Part shown: positions 50,097-63,600 of the stretch, one piece after another | Position numbering within the stretch: the stretch's first letter is position 1 | How the letters are laid out: the number at the start of each line of letters is the position of its first letter | Assembly: GCA_013396655.1 (NCBI GenBank) | Contig: WBMV01009196.1 | Span: 610,385-674,384 of the forward strand | Reading direction: 5' to 3' | Origin: Campylorhamphus procurvoides | Taxonomy: Eukaryota > Chordata > Aves > Passeriformes > Dendrocolaptidae | DNA length: 64,000 nucleotides | The notes under the pieces: model-generated | What the model saw: only the letters and a program-made list of their open reading frames with translations | What the model was told of the DNA's origin: nothing | Database searches by the model: none | Made by a program: the position numbers and the translations under genes

Positions 50097-53088
50097 AGCA
50101 ATATGTGTTGGAAGCAAACAGGAATAATTGCAATCCCAAAGATGTATCCTTTTCACAATTTAAAAAAGAACTGCAGATTGAATTATTTATAGTAATTTGC
50201 TTATTGACTTTCACTTTCTTTTTAATTTAGGAGCTGACGACCATGCAGTCATTCTCCCCTTCTGAAATTTTCTGCTAAATGTATTTTTGTTGTTTTGAGG
50301 CTTCAGCTGTCAAATGTCTATCATAAAAAACACTACAGATTTTGAATCTAATCTGCTTTGTTTGTACAAACGACTAATCTTGTTGGATTTCCTCCTTACT
50401 GGACAATCTTCATTCTTAAATTAAATTTTTCCTAGTCCAATATTTTCAGGATCACCATCAGGTGTAAAAGCCTTTCATTGGACAGGTCCTTTCCTAGAAT
50501 ATTTTTTGTCAGAAATTAAGGGGACGACAGAATGAGTCAAAGGAAACCCACTTCATATCTGAGTATTTCTGAATCTTACTCTTTCAGTACTTGGTTGTCT
50601 GAAAAAGGAAACTTACTATGAAAGTTTCTCTGCGATCTTAGCTATAGTGTATAAAAATTCAACCTTTGAATAAGGAACTGGTAAAAGAGTTGTCTCCTGA
50701 CACTAAATAAGTCACATGAACCTTAAATATATTACTTAAAAGAAAGAAACTGAGGAGATAAACACGAGATAGAAAGGCCTTAGCCTGGATCAGACACTTA
50801 TTTCAGGATCATTCAGTGCCAGAAGATATTTTAATCTATTAAAATGCAGTAAATCAAAGCAGTTAAAAGGTACAACATGATAGTGCATGCAATAAATAAT
50901 AAAATACCTGCTACAGTAGTATTTATCAGACTTGAGACCTTTTTAATAGGACAAGTCAAAATAAATGCTTATTTTCTGTTATGAAGATTGAAAACAATGG
51001 TTTAATGGCAATAACTAAAAAAATATAAATAATATTTCTTCAAAGAGAAATTTAGTCCTTTAGAAATTTAGCACATACAAAGTTATGCCCGTAGATACAG
51101 AGGACTGGGAATTAAAGTCTTCTCTACTTTTATGTATAGTAAAAAAAGTAATATGAGAGAATCATGTGAACATGAAGTGACCAAAAACAGTTCTAATTTT
51201 TTGATTAAAGAAAGGGCAATTGAATGTCACAGAGAAATGATGAAATATAGAGTTAATTAAAGAGATCAGAAACCTGTTTTAAACTTGTTTGGAAGGATTA
51301 AAATAGATAAGTCCTCTAATATAAATGGAGTCATTCATACACATGAAACATTTGACATTTTAAGCTGCAGCAGCACAAAATAAGAATTACTGATACATCA
51401 ATAAGAGTAGCTTCTTTGTTATTTGCCCAAGAACTGAGATTTGCATTATCATTCCTTGAATTTTTTTATAATTGAATTATTTCAGACATAATCAGAAGGC
51501 ACAATTAATCTTTCTAGAAGCTCAAAGATGATTAGATATTTTTGTCTGCCAAGAATATTGCTAAAACACATTAGAGCATCAAAAATAACAGAGCTAATTT
51601 TTTTTAGCACTCAGTTTTTCTGACATTTCTTGAAAGACTGGCAACATTTTTATTTATGACTTAATAAATTTTGTACAACTCACAGTACTATGGTCAGCCA
51701 CTTCGCTCAGCATACTTCATACATAACTTCAGACATTTATTATCAGTCAAAGAAATTCTTGAAATGCCTCAAAATATGTATAATGATCAAAAGGTCAGTA
51801 GTTCAGAGAGTCATTCAAGCCTTTGTCCTTCTTCTCCTCATTTATATACAGGGTGTGTTCCACAGGCTACTGGGGATCTTTTGATGGCCTTCAAAGGGTA
51901 CTGGCAGAAATGCCCTTGTAACCAGACAGACTATCCCTGTTTGCCAGGGTATCCTTTCCCCTCTACCCCTGCTGATCCACCCTGGGCTCTGCTGACCTCT
52001 ACAAGACACACACATCTGGCTTACTCTCACTGTGTCTTTCTTCTCTCTGAATCATTATTATTGACAAAGTTCAGTATGAGGTCTCAGCTGGCTTAGCAGA
52101 CTCAGCTGGAAGAGGTTTGGACCAAAATTTACACTGGAGAGCATTTTCCCTGGATTGAATTCACCATAACATATATTTTTCCTCTCCAGTAATATGGGAA
52201 GCTGCAAAAGCTGCTTCAGACCTCAAAAAAAGAGAGATAAAAATATTTGTGGAGGTAAATGGGAGCTGGGTCAGGTGTAATTTGTGAATTAAGTGAAGGC
52301 AACAGACAGCCCAGCTGAAACCTGTCACGAGATATACAAGACAGGAACAGGAAAGTAACAGTGTGAATAAGAGACTTACAGTGACTTCACCTTATATCCC
52401 AATTTCTAATGACAGTTGCCACCTGTCCTTCTCTCCAAGTGGGATTTGCAGTCCCTGGTACAATGCAAAACAGATACTTTAGAAAACATCTTAGAAAGCA
52501 AACATTGCTGAAAATGTAGAAATAACATTCTGCCTGCACTAGAAAAATTTCTTTCAAAAACTAGTAATTAAAGTGCACAGGAGATACTTTGTTGCTATCC
52601 ATCTAAAAATAAAATATTGATTCAAGAGAAATTCTTTTGAAAACATAAAAGGAGGAAACTTCAGTTTCAGCATACCTGTATTTTCATTTATTCTGGAACC
52701 CTGAATTTTATGTACTTTCTTTTCCATGTAATAGAGTGAGCTAAACTTCATTCCTTAAGGGGACAAATTTATGTAACATTAGATCTGTCTGAAAATGTGA
52801 TAAAGATGTGAAATCTTTTATATAATTGGTTTTATTCAATGTAACAAAATTACAACTGGTCTTAGAGCTGTTCAGATAAAACCAGTCAGGGATAGGGTGT
52901 GTAAAAATTCTAATATTTTTTGAGTTGCTTTCTAAAAATATATTCAATGTTTAAATATTTCATTACACACTGAGGCATTACAGCCATTTCTTTTTAATAG
53001 CCAACTCCCAGATGCCACCTGGATCTCATGGCAAATTCCAACAGCATGTTTTCTCATGTTACCTCACATTTGTTTCTTCAGTAGCCAC
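50097..53088. other. Unique non-coding DNA, no gene seen
   Basis: The longest frame (51671-52096, plus) starts at TTG, has no recognisable domain and is overlapped by a minus frame. No repeat family was recognised in this stretch. Confidence 0.5.
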
Positions 53089-53118
53089 ATGATCACTTCT
53101 TGTATTCGAGATTTGTGT

Positions 53119-53124
53119 AATAAA
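53119..53124 (+). promoter_or_regulatory. AATAAA polyadenylation hexamer in a possible LTR R/U5 end
   Basis: An AATAAA hexamer is followed within 50 bases by a T/C-rich stretch ('actttctctttatccctgtg') and an end reading TTCAGCA near 53180. That order would fit the R-U5 part of a retroviral LTR. I could not find a convincing start, a primer-binding site or retroviral genes, so this is only suggestive. Confidence 0.2.
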
Positions 53125-53474
53125 GTTGTGATAAAGAGCACTTTCTCTTTATCCCTGTGTCATTAGACCCTTCTTTTCAGCATCCCTTCTAACTTGACCA
53201 CGCGCTGAGAAGGACAGCACTTCTACTTTCCATTCCCGGGGAGCCGCTGGGGTTGGCAGAAGCCTGTACTGTGGTGGCTGCACCTCTTCTCTGCAGTTCA
53301 GCAAGGCCTGCCAGGGCATGCATGCCAGCCACTCATGGCCTTTAGGCAGAGGAGGAGGCCCAGCTAAATAATCCTAGTCAAGTTTAGCATCTCAAATGTT
53401 CAGCTCAGACAAGAAAGCAATAATTCATAAACAGTATATACAATAATACACAATAATTTCTGCAGTAGGAAGCT

Positions 53475-53715
53475 AGGCATCCATTGGATGTTAGGCTGGC
53501 TAAGCAGCCAGTGGGATCACTATAAATTACTGTTGCATAGCTAAGAACCACCTAGGAAATGTGAGAATGCAATCCTCCTGCAAAAGTAGAACAATATAAA
53601 AGAGACCCTTGAGCTCCAAGTCAAGCCCTTTGGATGATTCCTTGCATATGCTTCACCCTCAGACACCTAAGGAAATTTTTATCTCTCTATTGCCCATAGT
53701 TATGTTTCTGTCTAC
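53475..53715 (+). mobile_element. Possible solo LTR-like segment with TATA box
   Basis: A TATAAAAG box (53595-53602) sits in the context 'caatcctcctgcaaaagtag' and 'acaatataaaagagaccctt'. It is followed about 20-25 bases on by 'gagctccaagtcaagccc' and then 'gacacctaaggaaatttttatc'. The arrangement of U3-like sequence, TATA box and start-site region resembles LTRs of avian ERVL-type endogenous retroviruses as I remember them. No gag, pol or env sequence was recognised nearby and no second LTR copy was found. Ends are not defined. Confidence 0.3.
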
Positions 53716-56304
53716 TGCCAGCCCCCCTTGGAGCCATCTGAGGCCCCCACTGAGCCAGTCCCATCCCTCAACCTCTCCTTGCAGGACAATTGGCTTGAAG
53801 CCCTTGGTGAACTCACACCAGTTTGCCCACATCTTGTATTGAGGGGGGCCCGAAACCAGACACTCTATCTGTCCATGGTCTCTTGAGTGTGGAGTAGAGG
53901 GAGATAATCCCACCCCTATTTAGATGGACCATGTTTCTGCTGCCTAATATCTGCTGACACCTACATAGCTCCAGGTGCACCAGGACATCAGTACCTCCTG
54001 AATAGCTGCTGCCCAGCTTGGCCACTCTAAGCCCACACCCTTGCAATATTATCTACTTTCCCAGGGGCAGGAACCTTCATTGTGTGCAAGCTTAAGTTGT
54101 GCAATATATTGTCAAGTTGCTCATAAGTGACAGCAACTAGCTATTTCCTTAGGAATTTCAAAGGAGAGGAATGTTTGATTGCAAGCATGTGTTTTTACGG
54201 GCAATATGCAATTATTTAAGAATCAGATAGGAGTCATGGAGAAAACGGTTTTTGCTCACCACAGAATGGTTCACAGAAATAAACAATATGGTTCCTGCAA
54301 CTTTTTAATTAATTCTTTTAATTCAAATTAATAAATTTAATTTAATTTCCCATCATGGTTGGATCAATCTCCTAACCAACAAGCTCTTCTTGAGCATAGC
54401 AGCTAAAGTGAAGGACAGTATCCCCACAATGCAGTGTTTGCAGCTTAGACTTTCCTCTTTAACATACAATTTGTCTTCCATCCACTGTGTTTTCTATAAA
54501 GATGAAAGTGTCTGAGCAGGACTGGATTTTCATGTCATGACTATTGACACCCCAATACATTACAGTGATTTAGAGGTGATTTTGCATTCAAATGTCAGTC
54601 TACACCTGAGAAACAGCTTTTTCTACTACTTGTCTCATGAAGGAAAACCCCCAAGCCATCATTTGGTCATAATTCAACCCCTACAATTCTTCTGGAACAG
54701 CAAATTGCATGCTGTCCACTTATACAGACTTCATTTTGAGGATCTATTCAAGTCCTAGGAGTAAAAAAAACATGGATAATGCCCATTACAGAAATTGGAA
54801 GAAGTAAGAACTTAAGGATCAAGTCCTGAATTCAATGGTCAAGAGTTTCCATTACAGAGGAAAAAAAAGGATAGAGCTGGGGAAAGAAAAAGTCTGAAAA
54901 AAAATAGTAGTAATGTGTGCTGTAATTCTCTCCAGATTAGTCCTTATGCTAATCACATCTGATAATAATGTGATTAAAGGAGGAGATACTCACTAGGAGA
55001 ACTTGGGAGAAAGAAAAATGCCTCTGTCATGTCTGCATTTCAATTCCTCAGGATTTTGAATTCAGATGAAGAAACCTGGGATAAGTTTTCAGTAATCTCT
55101 CCGATGCTGTGATGGAGAGAAAGGTTGCAAAACCAATCAATTTTATTTCCTCATTAAAAGAATAAATGATTATGAAATGATTCTTCAAACCAGGCCATAG
55201 ATTAGATTCTTAAAACTAATACTGTAGTCAAGCACATACTATCACCACAGTTACCATGGTGATCCACTAAGCAGCTCTCATTTGCCCTGAACGTCATTGT
55301 CATTCAAATTATATATGCGTTAACATCACCTTTTAGAAATATCTTGTATTGAAGCACAGGCTGTATTTTATTTTTAATTGAAAATACTTTGGTTGCGAAC
55401 ACATAAAACTTTCTTTTATATGGAAATAAGCCCTTATCAAAATGTGTAATACTAGTGCACGGCTATGTGGGAAGTTGGTCTCTTTTTCCTACATATCTAT
55501 CTATAGTTTGCTTTGAAAGTATGAAAAACATTTGTCAGCCTGAATCTTTGCAGACTGGGAACTCACAACATCTTGATAGCTGCTAGGTCAGGTATGCCAC
55601 TGAGGTGGCATTCAATATAGAAAAACAGAGCTCATCATCGTTTTAATATTAAATTGGAGGTTGTGTTGTTCCCTACTGGTTATCTGTACAGTTTAATTTA
55701 AAAAAATGTTAGAACTCCCCACTCAACATCACACCACTCTGCTGTGCTGCTTGAGGAAATCCTGTTTCTATGGTAACTGCAGGAGACTTAGAGTTACTGA
55801 TATCACCCACATACGATATATACAAGTCATTGAACCACTGATATATTTCATTGTATTATCTGGAATCATAATGAAATAGTTATCAGTTATGATCACAGTG
55901 AGTATCTTAGTAATTGAAATATACATATATAGTGAGAAGGATATGGATACATTTTTTAAAATAGATATAAATAGAAAAGCTTTGGAGGGATACACATTTA
56001 TTGACCAATGTCATTTAGTAGCACTTTATAGTCAAATATAACTTCATTAGACATTTGCCAAATTCCTCTAGTGGCTCAGAAAGTGTTTGGGAACTGCCCA
56101 GTCACAGCCTTCAACTGCATCAGCTGAAGCCAATTCCAATTTTTTGGATCTGTGGAGTGCCTCAGTATGATGCTTTCAGTTCTGCTGGAGTTTTAAGAAC
56201 TGTGTACAGGAATCCTCACCTCCACCCTCTGGAGGGCAAGGTTCTGCTAGTGGTTCCTGTCCACAGGTGAGAGAGATCTGGATCTGAGGCCAGAGCAGGA
56301 TTTA
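53716..56304. other. Non-coding DNA, no gene seen
   Basis: The first 350 bases are GC-richer and open in several frames on both strands, and may be the rest of a decayed retroelement. After about 54060 the sequence is ordinary AT-rich unique DNA, including a TAATT-rich patch at 54305-54347. No gene or RNA was recognised. Confidence 0.45.
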
Positions 56305-57680
56305 TAGAATCAGAGAATAGTTCAAGTTGGAAAAGATCTTTAAGATCATTGAGCCCAACCATTAGCCCAGCACTGCCATGTTCACCACTAAACCATATCC
56401 TTAATTGCCACATCTACACTTCTTTAAATACTTCCAGGGATGGTGACTGCACTACTTTCTGGGCAGCCTGTTCCAATGATTGATGGGCAATCCTTTTGCT
56501 GAAGAAATTTTTTCTGGTATCCAATCTAAACCTTACCTGGCAAATCTTGGGGCCATTTCCTGTTCTCGTGTCACTTGTTACCTGGGGGAAGAGACCAACC
56601 CTCACCTCACTACAACCTCCTTTCAGGCAGTAATAAGGTATCCCCTGAGCCTCCTTTTCTCCAGGCTAAATAATCCTAGCTCCCTCAACCACGCCTCATA
56701 AGATATGTGCTCCAGTTTCTTTGACTTTCTCTGGATACCCTCCATCACCTCAATGCTTTTCCTCTAGTGAGGGGCCCAAAACTGAACACAGGATTTGAGG
56801 TGCAGCCTCACCAGTGCCAAGTACAGGGGGATTATCACTGCTCTAGTCCTACTGGCCAAATGATTTTTGATACAAGCAAGGATGTCATTTGCCTTCTTGG
56901 CCACCTGGGTACACTGATGGCTCTTGCCCAGCACCCCCATGTCCTTTTCCACTAGGCAGCTTTCCAGCCACTTCTCTTCACTCCTATAGCATGGCATGGG
57001 GATGTTGGGACCCAGCACTTGACCTTGTTGAAGCTCATACAAATGGCCTCAGTCCATCAATCCAGCCTGTCCAGATGCCTCTGTAGAACCTTCCTACCCT
57101 CTAGCAGTTCAACACTGCTGCTCAATTTGGTGTCATTTGTAAATGGGCAAGTGAGAAACGGATCCCCTTGTCCAAGTTGTTGATAAAGGTATTAAACAGG
57201 ACTGACTCCAACACTAAGCCTTGTGGAACATTGCTAGTGACTGGCCACTAGCTAGATTTAATTCCATTCACCACCCAAACAGTTTTTTACCCAGTGAACA
57301 GTGCATCTATCCAAGTCATGAGCAGCCGGGAAAATGATACAGGAGACAGGATCAAAGTCCAGGTAGACAACATCCACATCCTTTCCCTCTTCCACTAGAT
57401 GGGTCACCCTGTCACAGAAGGAGATCAGGGTGGTCAAGCAGGACCTGCCTTTCTCAAACCCAGGTTGGATGGGCCTGATTCTCTCACTGCACTGCACATG
57501 CCACATGGTGGTACTCAAGAGGATCTGCTCCATGATCCAACACTGAGGTCAGGCTGACAGGCCTGCAGCTCCCCAGATCCTTCTTCCTGCCTTTCTTGTA
57601 GATGAGCATCACACTGACTGACCTTCAGTCATCTGGAACCTCTTTGGTTAACCAGGAGTGATGGTAAATGATTATAACTG
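56305..57680 (-). mobile_element. CR1 non-LTR retrotransposon, antisense, longest copy, decayed
   Basis: Read on the minus strand from about 57680, this holds the downstream half of CR1 ORF2 and the 3' untranslated end. The reverse-transcriptase fingers/palm region is visible at 57533-57258 with GRSCLTTLISF and VDVVYLDF. The catalytic box region at 57143-57132 encodes F-T-N-D where the family has F-A-D-D. The C-terminal region is at 57042-56764 ([14 protein letters not shown], then VQFWAPH) and 56605-56414 (GLFPQVTSDT, FRLDTRKNFFSKR). The element ends on the plus-strand side at 'atagaatcagagaatagttc' (56305). CR1 encodes an endonuclease and reverse transcriptase for its own retrotransposition. 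Here the 5' part with the endonuclease is missing, there is an internal deletion just after VVYLDF, and several frame breaks are present, so it is inactive. Confidence 0.95.
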
Positions 57681-60600
57681 AGTATTTAGCTGTTGTGCAC
57701 AAGGTGATAGGAGACAGTCAGATGAGCAGAGCTGATGTATCATTAGGCTGTACAAGCAATCACAGAGCAATTCTGACACCATCTCTGAGCCAGCAAAGAA
57801 ATAGTGATGATGGGGAACTTCAGAGACTGACAGGCCCGTTATTTAGAACAGCACCCTTTGTAACTTTCATCTACACAGCCTGGCTTAGAAAAGAAGTGTG
57901 CATCAAGAGAAACACTGACAATGAACTGGAAGAAACAAATGCTTTCAGCCTGTAAAAGTCAGGTCATAGAGCTGAGAGGTTTTTCAAAGCTTTAGACCCT
58001 CTTAGTCCACTTGTGAGAAGCAAGACACTACCTCAGAGATCATTTCTTCTCCTGAAAATGAGAACCTGGAGGTTATGGATCTTTCTGTAAGACATTTCTA
58101 GTAAGAGAAACTAGAAAAAGAAAAACTGTAAAGCCTTCACTTTTGATATATTTTTTTCTCAGGTCTAGCCCTAACCCATTAAGAATTTCCTCTGCTTATA
58201 CTGAGACAGTGGCCTTAGTACACTCAGACTGTGGTGACTGAGACTAGGACATAGGTTCAAGGGTTCCTGTACTGTCATGATGTCTTTTAAAATTTTGACC
58301 ATGGTCATAGGACAGTAGATCAGACTTTTTTTTTTCTGCCTGCAGCAAGCCCAAAGCTGTTGCTTTTTGGAGCTCACCAGCACAAAGTTTCCCAAATGAA
58401 AGTTTTTGCAGTAATAACCAACAATACAACTATCTATTTAATTTCAGACCATGGTCTAGAAAAATGAATGTTAGAAAAAAGGTACATTTCTCTTGTGATG
58501 CTCATCCTGCTATTCCAGGGAAAAATAGCATGGGTAACCTCCTATGACAGAAGAGTAGGGAATTTCCTGGATCAACAAAAGCTATACCTTGCCTAGCAAT
58601 TACTCTTCAAGTAAATTGTTTAGTGAAGCTACAATCACAAGAGATGTCTATAAATTCATTCATTAAACACTGACTTTGGCTTCTTTGATTCCCTCTCTGA
58701 CCTTTCAGAAACTTGCAAGTAATCATTAGATGATACAAATATAGCAAAAAAAAAAATCACTTTCCTGAAACAAAAGAAGTAAATTCTAAATAAAATCCAC
58801 AGTCAAGTTATAATATTGAGTGGCCTAACTCTGCAAATGTGAATAGTACTTATCTTGACCTGAAGCATTTATGTTCAATTGCCCTTACTTTCTGTCCTTT
58901 TTATATATTTACATTCTTTCCTGGAATTATTTTTACTTTGTTGAATTCTTGTTGTATCTTAAAACATCTACAGTACTCAAAAGAGAACAAGGTTTGCAGC
59001 ATGAAAGTGCTTTTGAGTAGGAGCCCAGAAGTCAGGCTGTGTGCAGTGCTACAACATTTGCTGAAGCACTTTTTAATAAAGAGCAAATATTTATAAACAT
59101 GCTGTCCTCTGCTACTGCAAAGCATGAAGTACCTGCAATACCTCAAATGTGATATGAACAGCTAGACTGACTCTCATCAAAGGGATTAAAAGGTGTAAAC
59201 ACAGCAGAACCAGGGCAAACCAACTTGCAGAGATTGATTCCTGTAGAATCCACATGTGTACAAAATATTTTGCAGAATAGAAGAAATGCAAGTCTTAGTT
59301 CTATATACACAGCTGACCATGAGGGATAATTACAAGATAATAAACATGGCCCTATTCTGTTGCTGTTCTACTGGCTTGTAAAGATTTTTTTTTCCTTGCT
59401 GGTTTTTGTATCATATTGAGTGGAAAAGGATGGCAAGGGAGTAAAATGTATTTTCAGGAACATGGCTAGTGTATTATATGGAAGACTTTGCCAGGGGTAC
59501 AACTAATGAAACAAATCTCAGGACAGAATTAAAGAAAGTCAAGTTGTTGCTGACACCCTAAACTCTTGTGTAATTTTTAACAAGATAAAGATCTTCATAC
59601 TACTTTAAAAAAAAAGGCAAACGAATATTTACACAACACAGCTAGAAACTCTGGAACTCAAAATCCATGAGGTTACAATTAAGATGTTGGGATGTGTGAT
59701 TTTAGCCTCTGTGAGAGATGAGACATAGGTAATTTGAGAAATACCTCCTAGGAACAAAAACTTGTTATGTTGTCCAGAGAAAGGGTTAAAGGTACAGCTA
59801 AGACTGAGAAAACACAGGGTTGTCCACAGAGCAGGACAGAAACAGAATAACCAATAATACCCAGCCTATGGTGCAAGGAGACACAAACCCTGTGGGTTCT
59901 AATGTGTCTGTCTATCTTTGGGATACAGACAACACCAAGAAAACCACAAACACAAATTTTAGTGAATTCAGTGACAGAGTTTAAGGATTTATAGCAAAGA
60001 GGAGGATAACTATGTACCAGCTTTAGCATCCTCATAGATTCTCAGCATGCACTTAACAAGGGGGGCTGCCATCACTGTAGCTTTGTGTTTAATTAGTGAC
60101 TCCTTTGATTTCAGATGCATTGTGGAGCCAGCTGCAACATTATTCTAGCACTATAACAGGCTGAAGAAACAAATCCAGGTGTTGATGGCACACAAAAAGC
60201 CGTGTTAATACAGTTTATAAGAAACCAAACCAAATCAACCAGATACACCAGGGCTTGGAGTTTCCATAGTTTTGCTGCAAAAGGAGTGGAAACAATTAAA
60301 AGCCAAAGGGTAGTAACCTCAAAAACTGGAGGAAAGAATCTGCATTGTAAGAAAGGAGCGGAAAGCACACATGGCTAGAAAGATATACGTGCTTGCAACA
60401 CCATTGCAAACATTTTTGGAGGGGCAGCAGGTTGGTCTTTACAGAATGGAACTCATCTGCAGCTGGTGCTCAGCACGGTTTTCACAATATATATATGTAT
60501 ATTGCAGCTGGGTGAACAGCAAAAGAAACCTTCCTCCAACACTTGAAAAATGTGAATCAAATCTGTTTTCACAGCTACTTTGAAGTAAATATGAAATAAT

Positions 60601-63600
60601 ATGGCAAAAGGCATTATAGTTATTCCACATTTGTGTGGCTGTCAAACACTTGATGAATGAGACTTAGATAATTTTTCCTGCTGTCAAAGACAAGCCCAAG
60701 CTTTTAGAAAGAATTAATTAATCTTTTCTCCATTAGGTATGTAAAATAAAGATTATTTATGTATGCAGATTCATCCTGGTCAGAGACCACTGAATTCTAA
60801 GTTATTTTACTAATTTTGTAAAGACCGGATCAAATTTACTTGCACTTTCAGGGGTCAGATGGGCATAACTGTGAGCAGAAGCTGACCCTGGAGGTAACAT
60901 AGACTGATACTGATGACATCCTAATTTTTCCTACTCACTCTATGGCTACATTGAAGCTGCTTGAAAGCTTTACCTCCTGAATTACTACTGCCTCAGAAAG
61001 TCTCTTATACAGCTAATTCATATGTGCTTTTTCCTATTGGCTTCAAAAGCACCAATAAAATCTTGTCTCCACTGTGCAAAGCAGCACAGCATAGAGCTTG
61101 GCCTGCTGCCAGAGTAGAGAAGACTCAGCTGGGCTGCAACATCAATCCAATACTGCTCGGCTGCTTCTGGCCTTGCATCTCCAGAGATACTTGCTCTGTG
61201 CCCCACAGAGTGCCCTATTTGCTTAGAGCAGTATGAGATCAACACTGCGAGGGTTCTTGCTCTGAGCTCTCCAGGAGAAAGCTCAAGCTTCTTGCATTTA
61301 TAGTATCCAGCTCCTAAGTTTCAGGCAAAGTGATGTCTGAACTGATTTAAGTCTTGTATATATGTTTTTTCATGTAATGGTATCTGCTTACTTTCTGTAT
61401 TCAATTAAGTATAATTACCAGATGAATCCATGTATGACAATATAATTGTCTGGCTTTGAAGCCTACAAGTGTGACAGTCCTCATATGCATTTAATCTTTG
61501 GCACTTGGTAAAGTACAATAGTAATAGTTGGGAATGGTTCATTTTGCCACACAGGCCTGTCTTCAAGCGTCTGTTTTTATCTTAGTGTGGGATTGGAAAA
61601 AATCCAGGATGTTTCTTGTTCACTGTAATATTAATTTGTTTAAAGTTAGTGTCAGTCTTCCTTCCATGGCTGTTTAGTGTGTTTTATAAATAAATCAAAA
61701 CTTTGATGATCCCCTTTACTGTCTGAAAACCAGGTTGTCATCTCTGCACACATGTGATCAAACTATGATGTGTTAAGGAAATGATAACACCGTAGCCACT
61801 TGCAAGATTTTCAGTGAAAATGAGTTCATCACACCTACTTACATTCGTGGCTTTTACGGTCAGGAAATGGTTTCTGGCTCCAGCTCCAATTTTGCCTCAA
61901 ACAGAAATGCATGTCTGGTCTTTTACTAAGTTTGATGAGCCGAGTTGTAATCTAAGTGTTTCATTCTGCTAGGGGCACTGAAATTAAGACTAAAATTCCA
62001 GATTCATGAAGAAACAACAACCACCCTTTGTGTATGTGGGCCCTTGCACTAGTATAGTTATCAACTATTTGTATTTTTGACTCCAGAAAATATTGAAATA
62101 TATTGGAATTTCTTAATCCTCTGAAAAACCAAACACTTCCTAAAACAGTACATATTCTTGATTTAGCTGTATAGGACTATGAGCCCCCAATGGAAGAATA
62201 ATACATCTGGCTACATAATAAAGGCCAATTATCTGTTAAAATCAATATGAACACTGAAGACGTACCTTTACACAAACACTTTGATTAAATTTACATGATT
62301 TGCCACTTGTTTCCTTTTTACATTGTCTGGAGGAACACAGCAAAAATGAGAAGTAAAACTGGCTTTGTACTTTCTTAGACTATGTTATATGCAAGGGCTG
62401 AGTATCCACAGCAGTAAGTATAAAAGTGAAAGGAGAAGTGACAAAGATTGTCTTTATATCAGTTGAGACACTATCTTGAGTGTTATTTGAATGGCGAAAA
62501 AAATAAAAATTACATAGCAAAGAACATGTTCTTTTCTCCCTATAATCATATTATTTCCTATCACTTAACTAGCTGAATTTAGCTACATGTTCTATTTTTA
62601 CTAAGATGCTTTATAATTGAAACACATTCTTCTATGTAATTTTTAAAGATGATGACTGCTATTGCAGTGAATGAAACATAATGGTATGTGCTCAAATTTT
62701 ATAGTGCAGTAATGTTAGATTTCATTAATAAAAGAATTACTTTATTGGAAATAACTTCTTCAGTTACAATGAGATTGCAGATAATGGGATTCTGAGAGAT
62801 TTGAATCAGCTATGCAACAGTTACGCTTTCCTCATGAGGAGAGCCCCTAGAAGTTGTGGAAATAGGTATATGTGCAAGTTAGACTCGTAAAGAACCTTCT
62901 ACTGTGGTATTAACTGTTTCACTATCATGCAGGCTGTGTCATTCCAAGAACAAAGATATGTTTTGGCCTACGGAAGTCATTTTTGCCTTGTCTCACAAAG
63001 AGTGGTTTCCTCCACGCATGAGGTTAACCTTGTGGCTAAAAGGGAGCTCTAACCATCCAAACTTCATCAGAGCCCATGGACAGTGTTGGCACAAGGATGT
63101 TTGGGGGGAACTTGTAAAGCTGTGTCTGTCATTCATGTGGAGACCGTTGCACTACAGGATCCAAAAATCACTGCAAATATAATCATGTGTTTACTAAGAG
63201 TAAAGTCAGTCTTTAAACTATTTTCACTGTTTCTTTAGCCATGTATTAGTGAGTGGTTTATCAAAATGCTAAATTTGTGGTTTTACAAACTTGTGTTAAA
63301 TCAACACTGAATATATTTTTTTCAGTTAACTTTTCAAATTCCAGAAGGAACTTTGGCCACAGTCTTCGTGGAGGAAATTACACTAAAGAGCCAGGGCTAC
63401 ATAAACATCTCAGGTCTCAGATGCACACACATTTGCAGGTGGGGACTTCTGAGACACCACAGGGTGTCCAAAACATCCATAAGGAGCTTGCAAAGATGGC
63501 ACATGATTCACTGGAGACTCACACTCTCTTGGTGTGTCAGACAGAGTCCAGGATATGCATTTCAAACAGCTCTGAACTGACCTCCAGTGGCTATCAAAGA

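Noticed and set aside
51671..52096. 141-codon plus-strand frame
   Set aside because: It starts at TTG, has no recognisable domain, no splice sites of note, and is overlapped by other open frames. A length like this is expected occasionally by chance.
57258..57533. Apparent short protein gene with reverse-transcriptase motifs
   Set aside because: It is part of the antisense CR1 retrotransposon and is frame-broken on both sides, so it is not an independent host gene.
60485..60504. ATATAT-rich near-palindrome as a possible regulatory hairpin
   Set aside because: Alternating AT sequence is self-complementary by nature, so the symmetry carries little information.
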